Assembly: GCA_900618795.1 (NCBI GenBank)
Contig: UYJD01000001.1
Coordinates: 2,498,823-2,562,822 of the forward strand
Reading direction: 5' to 3'
DNA: 64,000 nt
From: Cyanodermella asteris
Lineage: Eukaryota; Ascomycota; Lecanoromycetes; Ostropales; Stictidaceae
This document shows positions 44,844-56,683 of this stretch, in pieces (the stretch's first letter is position 1; each line of letters opens with the position of its first letter). The notes under the pieces were generated by a model, which saw nothing but the letters and a program-made list of their open reading frames with translations, made no database searches and had not been told where the DNA came from. Position numbers and translations under genes: made by a program.

Positions 44844-47800
44844 ATGGGCCTTGTTGGGAATCGCAAGCCCCCGTTACCCGCCCCGACAGAATCTCTCTCC
44901 GGTCTCGATCCCGATCCTGCCAGCGACTCTGCCGATTACGAAGACGCCCCCGTTGCGCCCAGCGATCTCGAGACTATTCTTACAACCCACACAGATAAGA
45001 CCTCCTACGAAGTGCCAGAGGATGGGAGCCCGGTCACGATAAACACCACAAAACAGACCCGTGATCGTGACGAGATTGCTGCCAAATTTGCCAAGGGCAA
45101 GAACAAGAGCAGAGGCGCAAAGCCCAAGTCCAATTCTTCGCAGACTAGCCTGCTGATTGAATACTTTGAGGAGGGGGGCGAGCAAGGCCGGCGACCGAGC
45201 GTGCGGGTTCGCGTCACGCCAAGCAAGAAGGGACAAGACGGCGCTGGAGGCTCCGGAAAAGGAAGTGTGAGGATCACCGAGCGGAACTCACGGAAGCCCT
45301 CGTATACCCGGTCGATCAGTCTCGGGCAGGGAGAAACCGGCATCTCGCAGGTCGTGGAGAGCAACGTCTCGAGCTTGGATAGCGGTAGCGATCTCAGCGG
45401 AGAGCGACCGCCAGTTGAAGTTCAACTTCGCAACATGGGCGCCGACAGTGATTTCAGCCGGCTGCCGGACGAAGAGAGTCGATTTGTTGACATCAATCCG
45501 TCCGAAATATCCTCCATGCCTCCCGATAGCATGCTTGCAGGCGGTGCTGAGTCGCCTCTCAAGCCCAGCAGACGGCGCAGTCGTAGTTTGGATCGACAGG
45601 AAGTCGCAGAGGCCTTTGAAACACTCAAGCCCAAGTCACAGCGAACGCGAAGCCTCAGCAGGGAACGTGAAGTTGCAAGGCGGGCCGTGGAGAAAGTCGA
45701 GGAGCGCGAACGCAGGCATAAGGAGAAGGAGCGTGAGTCTAAGCGCACCTCTAGCGGCAAGCATAGAAGTCGGTCCAGCAAGGAATATCTCGCTGGCGAG
45801 AAGCCTCGGCGGAAATCGAGCAAAACTTATGACAGGGAAGAGCTTCTGAGCAGCGCAGATCCGAGTCTGCTGGCAGGGTCAAACGTCTCTGGTCGCTCTA
45901 CAAAATCCGTCGAATCGACTGCGTCGAGCATCAAGAATCCGAAACTGCTACAAACAGTTGAAGACGCCATCAGGAGACTTATCCTCCCCGAGATCAATGC
46001 ACTGAAGCATGAGCAGAAAAGCAATCGCAGGGCTCAGCGCTACGAAGGAGATTCCAGTCCGGCGAGCAGCGTCAGGAGCGAAGAGTTTCGTCATTCCCGC
46101 AAGACCAGCGGGCCCAAGCTAAAGCTCAATGGTGATACTATCAAGAGCAGCAGAGGCTCACGGAGGTCGAGTGGGAAGGAAAACTTGGACTCTGATCATG
46201 ACTTTGAGCGTGGCATGTCCGAGGAGACAGTTATTCGAGACGACAGCAAGTCCAGACGAAGGAGCAAAGACAAGGCCAAGGACGCTGCTTTGGCGGGCGG
46301 TGCAGCCGCTCTGACCGTAGCTGCGCTCAGGTCGCAAGACTCAGCATCGAGTATCGAGAGACGTGAGCGACGGAAGAAGCGCAGCAAGAGCCAGACTCAC
46401 AGTCGGACAAGCAGCCGTGCGGAGAGCAGGACGGATAGTCAAGTCGATAGTGTCGACGGCTTCGCGAAACACAACATCCCCGCCATGCCAATGGCTAGCG
46501 GCATTGGTTTGACAGTTTCTGAGATCACAAGAGATAGTATCCTCAGCGAAAGGACCAGCACGCCAACGAACGAGCGGACAAAGGAGGTTCGCGAGCTAGT
46601 TCGCGATAACGAGCTCTCTCCTGGTGGCTCGGAGACTCCGACAGGACACCTCTCGCCCGTCGCTGAACGCTACCATGAGTTCAGCGACGAGGCTGAGGAG
46701 CAGCAACAGCAGCACAATTTTTACGATAGCGTTCACTTGAAGAGGGAAACGCTCCACGGTGACCTTCCACGCGACTTCGACGGCGACGAATATGATGAAG
46801 ACTTCGCAGCCGATCCGTATCCGCAACAACGACCCTATGTTCCTCAGACATATACCGACCCCAATTATAGCAGCCCCAGCTATGGATTTCAGCGGCGAGG
46901 CTTGAGCCCTATTCAGAGTGTTGCCAGCTATGAGGAGCGAGGTGAACCGCCGCCAGGTCTTCGAGAATCCGTGCATCACACTCAGAGCTCAGCATCCCTT
47001 TCCTCCGTTGAAAGAGATTTGCATGAGGAGCATTCGCTTGGTAGCCTCTCGTCGGGCACTGCTGAAGCTATCAAGCGCAAAGAGCTGAGACCGAAACCCC
47101 TGAACTTTGAGACTGCCAGAGACACCTTGCACGGACACAGGAGCCCGCTCGACAATGCTACTGGAGGCCGACTAGGACAGAGTGTACGCACTGTAGGGTC
47201 AAACCCGGAGTTCATCTCAACCCCTCATGGCGTCGAATCAGCCGTTGCATCGCTTCTTGGCCCATCAACTGTTGGTGAACAATCAAACCTCTCTTACGGC
47301 TCTAATGAACGTGGCCCCCATCACTACAACGTAGAAGACCAGCGTCGGGATTCACTCATGAGCCAGGACCGCAATCCCCATACCCCCGAACGCAGCTCGC
47401 CTCTCAAGCAGGAAATGAATCTGGACGGCTTCGTTGGACGCGCGCTGCGACCCGCCAGCCTGACGCCTTCCAGAAATCGACCTGGATCTTCTCCGTTCAT
47501 TGAACACCCTGTCACAGGAGCCAGTGCTCTGCCCAGACATGAATCGCCAATGCCAGAGATCGTCGCCTATGATGACGAGGACGTCGAGACCAATCCAAGC
47601 CCCATTCAAGGACCGGGCGGTGCTGATTTGTTAAATGGCGGCGCGCAGCATTGGAAAGGTCAGCAGTCGAAGACGAATAGCGCACAAGAAAGCCTACAAT
47701 TACGAGCCAAGGAGATGCGCGAAGCTGCTGCTGCGATGGGTGCTGGCGCTGCCATCGTACAAAGCGCAAAGGAGGGCAAGCTCGACGACTGGAATCGTCA

Positions 47801-49997
47801 TAGCTACCCAAGCCCGCCGCAAAGCGAAGGGCAGCTCAGGGATCTCAACTCACCAGCCCGTGACAGAGAAATGCCAAAACAGGAACCAGGATCTTTCACG
47901 CCGTGGCAGCCAGACTATACCCCTCTGCAGCCCTTTGGAAAAGATGAAGGGTACACATCGGGCGCACCAGAGCTTGCTCCTCCAAGCGATGGATCCCACA
48001 CTCCCGACTACCGACGTACAAAGGGCATGCCGACCGGGATATTTGATGGCATGGATTTCGGCGGTGATGTTGAAGACGATCCCTTCTCCTCACCAGGTAA
48101 GGAGAGACCTATGACTGGCCGTAGCGACGCCATGAGCCCTCTCTATGATTCTGCCACTGGTCGTGGTCTGGATAGAATCCAGAACAAGGACATTGTCGCG
48201 TTAATGGATCATCTCACGGTCCGAGATGCCCAGAGAAATGCTCGGGATACCGAGATCCTTGTGACACTCGTCCGCAGTGCTGCCGAGATGCGCAACTCCT
48301 TCGACGAAATGAAGCGCTTCGTTGATAACAAGAACAATACACTCATCACCGAGACTCGCCAGCAAGGCGCCGAGACCAGAAGAACCATTGGCGGCCCGCG
48401 CGCCATGCCGAGTAAAGGTCTGAGTAGCCGCGGTAGTGAAGACATGACAGAAGATATCCCAGCACAAAGACGCAACATCTTCAGAAGAGCTCTGAAGGGC
48501 CTGGGGGGAAACAACAAACAAGATCTTGGCAAAATCGAAGCAATGCTCAATCAACTACTCGATGAGGTCGCAGAGATCAAGGCCGCACAACAGACAAGCC
48601 CACCTCACAATAGTGGATCCACTGCTCCAATGAGCTCAAGAGGACTAACCAGTTACGAACAGCTTCGTGACGCTCCTATGGGTGGCACCGGCGAAACATA
48701 CCAACCCCCTCGCAAAGCTTCAACCGAGCCACGCAACGACTCTGGCTACTCTTCCGCCAACTCTTCATACAGGCCGGGGGCAGGCTACACACGTCGTGGA
48801 TCAGAAGCTTTGCGAGCATCGCAGAATCGCGTGAGCACTGTTCAGGAAGATGAAAACGAGGACGAGGACGAGACACCTCTTGATACCCACGAGCAGAAGA
48901 TCTTAGGTGATGAGCGTGCCGAGACCATGCTCACCCCAACGCGAGACTTCCGTGGTGGAGACTTTACCGGTCCACCAGTGTCTAGTGGCAATGGCGCACG
49001 AAATGGGCAGCTGTCAGTTGAAGCAACCCCTAATAATCGGAAACATCATGGTAGTGGTTCCGGCTTCGTGCAGAAGATCTCGCGGTGGAGCAAGACTACA
49101 GCTTCCAGCATTCCTGGTATCGACGCAACACCGACTCAGCCCCGTCGTGAAAGCCGCGATGCTGGCGCAGACATTGGCAACGGTACTCGCCGTCCCGTCT
49201 CGGAGATGTCGCGCTCTGCATCTGATCTCGGCGCCGATGATTATGATGTGCGTGATCATTACAACCCCGCTGGTGACGATCGTCTGCGTAGCAAAACATC
49301 GCTATCGCAGCACTCGGCGGCATCAGCGAATAAGCAGTATCGTCCTCCTTCTCCTCTGATCCCGTCTCATGTCAGCGAGAAGCCAACTTACAGTGCACAT
49401 CGCGACAGCCAGGATCTACAGCATCCGCAGCCTCGCCAAGGTCCGACCGCTCGCTACCAAAACCATCTTGAGACAGAGGCCGCAAGACATTATTTTGCGG
49501 ACGAAGGCGTCGACAGCCCCACCAGCGATGTCCTAGGCAACAACCCAGTCTTGAGTAGATTCGCCGAAAGGAGCGCTGGTAACCGATACAGCAGCGCCAG
49601 CGTCGGTGGCGAATTCACTCCTGTCAACGAGGCCTCTGGCGCACGAGGAGGGCCTTCGTTACCCCCAAAAGTCAAAGATGAGGGTCCATTAATCCCACCA
49701 AAGGTGCCGTTGGCTGGTGATACTGGCATCGCGGAGGCAGGCAAGGCAGTAAGCTTTGCTGGTAGAATGGTGAATGATGCACGAAACCAAATTTCAAGCG
49801 GAACGTGATTCGCTAACACTTACCAGGTCAATGCCAACAGCGCCGTGCCTCAGCGCAAGCCCACTGGTCCGAGACCAATAACGAGAAGCGGAAGTTACAG
49901 CCCCGCAGGCGGCATGAGTGGACTGGCCGAGTACAAAGCAAACCGTCAGGCGCACAGCCCTGCCCAGATTAGCGACAGTGAGAGCGAAACGTTTTAG
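44844..49997 (+). CDS. Very large disordered fungal protein, unknown function
   Basis: Exon 1 starts at the ATG 44844 and a last exon is 49827-49997 (VNANSAVPQRKPTGPRPITR ... SDSESETF). Two donors are in phase with the GCTAAC...ACCAG acceptor: GTAAGC at 49749 or GTGAAT at 49770, giving 1691 or 1698 residues. N-terminal motifs include SLLIEYFEEGG (after about residue 100) and RRPSVRVRVTPSKKG. A long Ser/Arg/Lys/Glu-rich region follows, with an Ala-rich patch AGGAAALTVAALRS near 480. A predicted helical coiled-coil stretch spans about 1109-1170 (DIVALMDHLTVRDAQRNARD) and a second helix about 1212-1250 (IFRRALKGLGG, KIEAMLNQLLDEVAEIK). The latter looks conserved in ascomycete proteins I recall but cannot name. 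It resembles cytoskeletal or cortical scaffold proteins. The function is not assigned. Confidence 0.88.
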
Positions 49998-50813
49998 GAA
50001 AGGAAATAGGCGGCTGTCGTGTACATGAAAACTTTGCGTGGTGGAACTGTATCAGTACGGCTGAATGAAGCCAGTGGGCGGGAAAGTTCATGTGAACCCA
50101 CGCAAGGTACACAAAGAAGGGGGAGCTCCTGACATAAGCTAAAAGAGAGAACTTGCGTCTACGGATTGAAGTTCAGGTTGAGCGGGGAGGAGCGATGGAG
50201 CGTTCCGTACGATCGAATGCAGGAGCCGAAGAGCAATCATCTCCTCGGTCAATGACGACTGTAACGAAAGTGTTGTGCATTGAAACATTAATTGTGCATA
50301 TTAATTCAACTTGTGTTCTTATCCATGCGGCTGTCGTATTCAGATCCCGTAAGCCACGAAGCTAAAGACTGGGCCCAGAATTTGACAACACAGGACCAAT
50401 AATCATTGACGTGTTCGAATGCTCAAGCCTGCAATTGTCGAATGATAATCGTCTGCTTTAAGAAACGAGGAAATCCCTGTCTACCATCGGAACACAGTAT
50501 AATGTTTGCATCAAGTGGGCAAGTGGAGTCAGAGAGGACGTGCAAACAGGTGGCCTAGAAAATGAGATTGGTAATTCCGCTGATGCGGATCTAAGATCCT
50601 ACAAAAGAGTGACAGCAGATCAAGATTGGAAAAGGTGTCTTGCCATTGCCCGAGTCCCTCCCACAATCCATCTGCAAATTCCGGTTTTCACCGCCTCAAA
50701 CGTCTTCTCCGATTCAGCCTAACAGCCTCCACTATCCACCGATCTGCTCGACCATGTTTCACTTAGGCCTAATCTCATGTCAGCAACAAAAAGTCGAACC
50801 GCCTTCCTCACAA
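49998..50813. other. Convergent intergenic spacer
   Basis: 3' sides of the large scaffold-like gene and of the small secreted protein gene. Nothing recognised. Confidence 0.4.
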
Positions 50814-51320
50814 TCAACGGTACGCGCTCACATCAAAGCAGTAGTAAATGCTGTTGCAGCTGAAGTTCGGGTCCCCGCTCCCCGTATGCAAAACCCGATT
50901 GTTGTCCCTGAAACAGTTGAAGTTCTGGCCGAAACTGTTCCTGGCCGTGCCCGCTCGCTGTCCGACGCCGCGGCCCGAGGCGCCGGCGTCGATGAAGCTG
51001 GTGGCGGAACCGCCGCCGTTGAAGTTTCCGTGGACGGCGGCGCCCTCCCAGGTCACGTAGCTGCCGCGGGTGATGGTGGCGACCGAGTCCGGCATCTCGC
51101 CGTGCTGCGAGCCGGATTTGGCGTTGCGGTAGTAGTTCATCTGAGATTGCGTCCCGCCGGAGCCACCTTGGCAGTTTACGAGGTAGATGCCTTCGTTGGG
51201 GAACTGTTGGCGGGCTTCGAGGGAGCGAGCTTCGAGAGAGATGCCGGTCTCGAGGGGCGCGGCCGTGGCGAAGCCGAGGAGGGCTGCCGCGACGGCGATG
51301 GTCTTGAGGGAGAAGAGCAT
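50814..51320 (-). CDS. Small secreted cysteine-containing protein, candidate effector
   Basis: 168 residues from the ATG at 51320; the frame is open for 22 more codons upstream, but the signal peptide begins here (MLFSLKTIAVAAALLGFATA, then AP). A short pro-like stretch repeats LEAR twice (SLEARSLEARQQF), suggesting processing after Arg. The mature part has four cysteines (YLVNCQGG, FNCFRD, FSCNSIYYCF), enough for two disulfides, and is Gly/Asn/Ser-rich. There are no membrane segments after the signal. I recognise no family. Secreted small proteins of this form are often effectors or cell-surface antigens, but that is inference. A TATA box about 100 bases upstream supports a strong, regulated promoter. 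Confidence 0.85.
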   Translation of the reverse strand: MLFSLKTIAVAAALLGFATAAPLETGISLEARSLEARQQFPNEGIYLVNCQGGSGGTQSQMNYYRNAKSGSQHGEMPDSVATITRGSYVTWEGAAVHGNFNGGGSATSFIDAGASGRGVGQRAGTARNSFGQNFNCFRDNNRVLHTGSGDPNFSCNSIYYCFDVSAYR

Positions 51321-51415
51321 CTTGAATTGTGCGTTATCTTGGGCCTGGGTGTGCTCGGGAGACTTAGCTGGCGAGGTGAAGAGCAAGAGCCATGATAGAC
51401 GTCTGTTCCGGATCC

Positions 51416-51424
51416 TTATATAGA
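51416..51424 (-). promoter_or_regulatory. TATA box of the small secreted protein gene
   Basis: CTATATAA on the minus strand, about 100 bases before the start codon. Confidence 0.6.
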
Positions 51425-52725
51425 TCTTCTGGGTACTTGATGTCTTGTTTCTGAGGTCTCGTAATTCTCAGACTGTAGAGTAATCATCACTCATTCCGAC
51501 CAGAAGGTGTTCAGCTGTTCAGAAGGTCTTTGGCCGGCTTCAGCGATTGGTTTCTGCATCAGAGCTCGTGTATGCATGGCGTTCGTCGTCGTTTGGCCCC
51601 CATTCAAGAATAATCATCGGACGTGCATCATACCAGCCACTATGCTTGGTTGAATGGTCAGCTCAGTACTGCATTCGGCTGCATAAGAGTGAGATCTCAC
51701 TCCGCTCATGACTTCTGACAAGACCCAGTCGCGAAATATCGTGGGCATTGGTCGAAAAAAGTAAGCATATATACCCGGGCTTACATCAGCTTAGCGGTTG
51801 CGTGATGTTAGTGCTGACTATACGCACCAAGTTTTCTTGGCTGCTCGTTCCACGAAGCATCTCGGGGGCGCTCGACCGAAGAAGCAAGTCCAAGTTGAGT
51901 GAATGAGCACAATTGGCGCTCCAGCATCTAGGTCCAGGGTCCGGCTTCTATGATGCCGGGCTCGAGGGTGCATGTCAGGAGAATGATGACCTGCTTCGGT
52001 CTAGCCACCTTGAAGATGATGACATGCTGAATACGTGCAGAAGCGCAGTTCGTTAATCGTCCAAGGTAGTTATTGTCATTGTCAAATACATACATCATAG
52101 GCGAAATCGAGCTAGACCAAGGAGCATGGCTTCTGTTAAAGGCTGAATAGTCAGTCTTCCGGGAGACATTTTTCGCGCACCCAGCATTTACGAGTCCATG
52201 ACGAGGAGCATGATTTTCAGACGATGATTGTGCCCAGCCCACGTGCTTGCAAGTCGGCCATTCCACGATTTCCCGAGCCAGAGTTCGCCGGCATGCGAAA
52301 GGAACACATCGACACGCGCAAACTCTAATGCGTGTCTGCATTTTCGTTCGAAGCGTACTAAGGTGGGAAAGAACTGCTGTCCAGACGGATCGCTCCGTGA
52401 GCTGGGGCAAGACCGAGAGGTCCACATATCTCGGTTTTGAATACTCCTCGGGCGTGCTTGGACCGAGCACGTGAAGCTCGAGTACGCGAGTGCGAACGGA
52501 AAAGCTGCTATCCTTTGGACGGCTTTGGACCTGAAGACGACTGTTCCATCCTCTTTCAGAGATCATCTTGATAGCAGCCTCGTAAGCACACTGTATGTGG
52601 AGTCTTTGGCGAGTTTTCGCGTCTCCCGTTCGTTGACTAATCCATGGGCCGATTTGAGTGCGGATTCGCGAACCTTAGAGGTTCCATCCGAGCTCGAAAC
52701 TGGAAGAAGATGCGGCTCGAATGGG
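51425..52725. other. Intergenic with possible decayed gene
   Basis: On the minus strand, 52566-51928 is an open frame whose first third reads like protein (ISERGWNSRLQVQSRPKDSS, EEYSKPRYVDLSVLPQLTER). A second frame starting at 52740, overlapping the stop of the next gene, reads MIQHDPFEPHLLPVSSSDG and continues to about 52565. I cannot join them with a good intron. This may be a degraded or wrongly read host gene. Confidence 0.3.
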
Positions 52726-53349
52726 TCATGTTGAATCATTTTGCCAGTCTAATCCCTCGTTCGTTGGCACGAACAGTGTCCAGTCTTTCCAGGCGAGAAC
52801 TTTTCCAGCACCACTTTGATGGTCGTCTTTGGAGATGGTTGACTGGTATGAAACGCATGCTTCCTTCGAACGGTCGAATTCGATGGCGGTACAGGTGTTC
52901 TCGGTTGCGCAGTGATCGACACAGCTCTCCCAGTCGCGAGCTGCGGGTTGAAATCGAGGGATTAGATTCACGGCAGTCGTGTCACAGGAGACTCTGAATG
53001 GGACGCGGCCTGGTGAACCTCCCGTGATCTGGCTGCATGGGATGCTGGAATCGGCATGACTGGCTGTAATTACGACCTGCTCGCCGGGATCATGATTTTG
53101 AGCTGACGTCTTGGGTATGAGCTCCGACACCGCTGTGGTTTGGAGGTTGGCGACATTGGGACTGTTCGCGGGAATGTTTTCCTGGGAATACGTCAGAATT
53201 GATGGCTCGAGATGTTGAGGAATTGGACTTACAATCTGGACGGCATTGTCAGTGGAATCGAGTTCCAATGAAGCTATAGCTGCTCCCTGAGCATGCTGAA
53301 GCGTGATCAAAGCAGTAAAGATAACGCTGGCGATTGTCAGATTACGCAT
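52726..53349 (-). CDS. Secreted protein with PAN/apple-like cysteine motif
   Basis: 207 residues from the ATG at 53349. Signal peptide MRNLTIASVIFTALITLQHA with QGA cleavage region. A Ser/Thr/Asn-rich segment follows to about residue 100, then six cysteines in PCSQITGG, FRVSCDTTAV, WESCVDHCATENTCTAIEFD and EACVSYQ. The spacing SCxxxCxxxxxCxAxxFD with a following Cys is typical of PAN/apple folds in fungal secreted or wall proteins, which bind carbohydrate or protein. The match is by eye and partial. No membrane segment or GPI signal is seen. The stop codon overlaps a short ATG frame on the same strand. Confidence 0.8.
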   Translation of the reverse strand: MRNLTIASVIFTALITLQHAQGAAIASLELDSTDNAVQIVSPIPQHLEPSILTYSQENIPANSPNVANLQTTAVSELIPKTSAQNHDPGEQVVITASHADSSIPCSQITGGSPGRVPFRVSCDTTAVNLIPRFQPAARDWESCVDHCATENTCTAIEFDRSKEACVSYQSTISKDDHQSGAGKVLAWKDWTLFVPTNEGLDWQNDST

Positions 53350-53895
53350 GGTGGATGATTAGTTGTGAGGTTGCTGAAGTAAACATGCAGGGTATAGACG
53401 CCATACAAAGATGCGGAGTACAGGTGCTCTTGAAGGTGGGTACCTAGCGCTCTTATTACACTTTGTGGGCACAGCCCAGTAGGCCCAAGAGTCAGTCAGG
53501 ACTTTGACCCTCGGCCAACCGCATGCTGGGGCTGCCTCGAAGTAAGCGGGGACAAGTCATCACGGTGGCTATGTCTTTGTTTGAAACAAGAGACTGGCTG
53601 ATGCAGGGGGGGATTCAACGAAAGTAGCTGTAGTCCTTTGTCTCGCAGCTGAAGGTTCAAGTTGTTCACAAAATTAGCCGCGTCACCATCTTAGTTCGTC
53701 CGAGCAGCTGCGCGGGCGGGCGGGAGACGAGTCGGCCCGAGTCGCCAGGACGGGGAATACCAAGCTGCGCCCCGGTCGCTGCACCTTCGAATACCAATAA
53801 GCTCGCATGTGTTGCGTATCAATGCATTGATGACTTGCAGCTGCATTCAAGTTCTGTTCATAACTCCTATCAATCTTGAATCATGCTTCTTGCAC
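53350..53895. other. Intergenic, about 550 bases
   Basis: Promoter side of the PAN-like gene and 3' side of the small hydrophilic gene. Nothing recognised. Confidence 0.4.
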
Positions 53896-54168
53896 CTAGT
53901 TGCCACCCGGAATGTCGTTGTTCACCTCCTTGTCGACGGCGGCGTCGATAGTCTTGTCCGCGCCCTGCGGCACGCCCGCCTGGCCTGCGTAATCGTTGAC
54001 CTCTGCACCGCGTCAGCATCCTACTCGCAACTCTAGGAGCCTTGCTCTGTGGAGCTCACCCTTGTTGACCGCGTTGTCTGCCGACTGCTCGAACGAGTTG
54101 CCAGCCTGGCCGTCTTTCTGCTCCTTGTTGCTGGCAACGTCCTTGACCTTGTCCATGAGTCCAGACAT
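53896..54168 (-). CDS. 71-residue hydrophilic protein, LEA/stress-like
   Basis: Exon 1 is 54168-54060, the intron 54059-54003 (GTGAGC, GCTGAC, TGCAG) and exon 2 54002-53896, phase 1. The product starts MSGLMDKVKDVASNKEQKDG and ends VDKEVNNDIPGGN. It is hydrophilic, without Cys or Trp, rich in Lys, Asp, Asn, Ala and Gly. Two similar segments flank a Gly-rich middle: ADNAVNKEVND and IDAAVDKEVNND. Such compact, repeat-bearing proteins resemble LEA, CsbD or conidiation-type stress proteins of fungi, but I cannot name a family. Splice signals are strong and both exons keep the same composition, so I think the gene is real although short. Confidence 0.8.
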
Positions 54169-56286
54169 GTTCGAATACTTGTGGTTGAGATTGGTCTATG
54201 TGATCGAGTGTGCGTCTGTGTTGGATGTTTGAGTTGTTGCTGAATGTGACTTGTTTTTTCAGCTTTGAACTGAGCCTTCTGTGTATTTATGCTGCTTGGA
54301 CGGTATGACGTTGCGGCCAGATCCTGAACGAATCCCTGATCAGTGAATAGGTAAGTAGGTACTCAGTGACGCGCAGCTCAGCGGAGTCGCATCTGCCGCC
54401 GCTGCCAAGTTTCGACTCACCTTTCCAAGTTTAATCTATCTGCTCTCAGTCACCCCACCAAGCTCGGGTTACACACGATTCGGCCTGCAAGCTTTCAGAT
54501 TATCTCAGCAATTGAGCGCGAGACAGACTCAAGCCTGGGTCGAGGCCTCGATCATGCAGCCATCGATGACATAGCCTCCGCCTCACGCATCTTTCCTGCA
54601 TCACTTGTGCAGGCGCTGCTTTTCTGTTCCGGTGCGCCTATGGTGTATCACCTCGACGCGCTTGCAGGAACTGATTTCGACGTGCGAGGAGACCGAAGAC
54701 CAGCAATGCTTCGTAGACACCAGCAACGATATCGCGAAGCAGAGCTCTCCCTTTCTTCCCGTTATTTCGTGCTCTACCAGGATATCAGTCAGGCTGCGTC
54801 GAATCTGTCGCGCTGCGTTTCGCTGGCCGAGAAGCACGTAATCAGATTGAAACGTAACACGTTACGGTCTCTCGAGCGTTAACTTCACTTGCGCTCTGAT
54901 CTGTTGTCGAGAAGTTTCTCGGAATCAGTCGTCATATTCGGAATGATGTGAGAACAGGTCGAGCGAGGCAGGTCAAGATCTGTATAGGGTCCTGCTTGCA
55001 GCACAAGCGATAAGATGTTTGTGGACGAGGGCTTCCCTTGACGCCCATAAGCAATCCTCAGTCACTACGGCAAGATGCAAGTCGTTGTCATCAATCAAGT
55101 GTCGGGGCCTCAGACCAGTCAGACCTTAGCATGAGCATCAGTATAAGATTTGGTCCAAACGTCCCTGTGCATTACGGGATCTCATCACGGGCAACGTTCA
55201 AGGTAGATGTCGGGAACATCAAGGAAGCTCCCATTCAGTCCTTGCGTACCTGATCGCGGGCGATGCGATCGGTACGCTTGGTCTTGAGGGGAGGCTTCGG
55301 CGTCGTTTCATGTCAAATGCAGGAGCACGTCGGGAAGTTACCTACCGTAGCACATCGACGTCTGTGAAGGCCCCACTGACAACACTCACAAGCAGAAATG
55401 AACAATACTTGCCGGTGGTGGGACTGTGCAAATACCTGAGCGCGGGCTTACACAAAGCCCAACACTTCGGAGTTTCGAATTGCCTGGATGGGTCTGCGAT
55501 TGTAACCTGATCACCTCGTGACCTCGTGCAGCGCACGATAAGGCTAAAGCAGTATCATGGAGAGTATTTTGATCGCAATCTTTCCCCCATGAAGATGATA
55601 TGCTGCTAGGCTCAGTCTCCTGAACGCCACCAACGCAGCTTTGAGCCGGCATGTGGGTCTGAGGCGGGCATGCTGGTCATCACTGGTCGGAGTTGTGGCG
55701 CCACCAGCAGAACCTTTTCGTTCCTTGGAAGGCAAGGTAACTGACAGCCGACTGATCCGAGGATGCCACCTACGACGGGCCGCATGGAAGCCAGTGCAAG
55801 GCGCCTGTCAACCCCACGCGCCGAAACGGCACTGCTTGATGATGCGACTGTAGCTGCGCACAGTCGTGCAAGAAAGTCGTTGCGGCGTTGAAGACCGGCG
55901 GGAGCCTGCGCTGTATACCTGCTGTAGTGGTCGGACAAGATACAACCCTGCGTACGGTATCATCTGCCCGGCTGGGGATGTACATTGGTCATTACTCAGA
56001 TGGCCATCCCGAGTCAGCTTGTCTGCATCGATCACATTGTGCAAAGTTATGAGTGCCAAGCAGAGCGAAAGGGGCATGTGCAGCAAGTGAGTGAGCAGTA
56101 GCGCCTCGGCCGGACTGCTGGATGGAGATCAGGGGCACAGCGCAAATGACAGGCGCCGTGATCTCGGACAAAGTATGCGGCCTGGCCCCTGTCGAAAAGC
56201 TTCTCGAAGACGATCTGCAAAGCCAAGATGTGGATGTGGAGGCGGAAAATTGGCGGATTGGCCCGAAGCCACCATCCTGTTCTGAT
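54169..56286. other. Intergenic, about 2.1 kb
   Basis: Promoter side of the 71-residue protein gene. The rest holds only short overlapping frames with no motif. Confidence 0.4.
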
Positions 56287-56400
56287 AGCGCCATATCCGA
56301 CTACTGCACTACCCGTGACGAGTGGCTTCGTGTTGGCAAGACCACTGCGTTCTTTGTAAAACTGCTATACGGACGCGACCGGGGGGCAATATAACTACGG
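56287..56400 (+). repeat. Left inverted arm
   Basis: Pairs with 56684-56800 in reverse complement. The inner end is GGCAATATAAC followed by TACGGAGCA; the outer end is AGCGCC. Confidence 0.8.
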
Positions 56401-56683
56401 AGCAGTACGGTATAACCATTTCAGGGGCCATTAGCGTGCGCTCAAGGGGGCCATTTTTCAAGCCCCGAACCTCCCGCGCGCGCAATCGATATCACCTTAT
56501 TCACGGTAAATTGATCGAGGGAGTTTCGATAGTTAGCCGGTCATTAACGTGAGGAGTTTAACGGCAGTAAGCTCGAGTAGATCTAATCGGTAGAAAAAGT
56601 CATCGAGGATAGCGCGCGAGCAGCCGTTTTCCATGCTTTAGCGGGCTGCTTCCGGGTTTAAGCGGCCTCTGCTTATATTGCTG

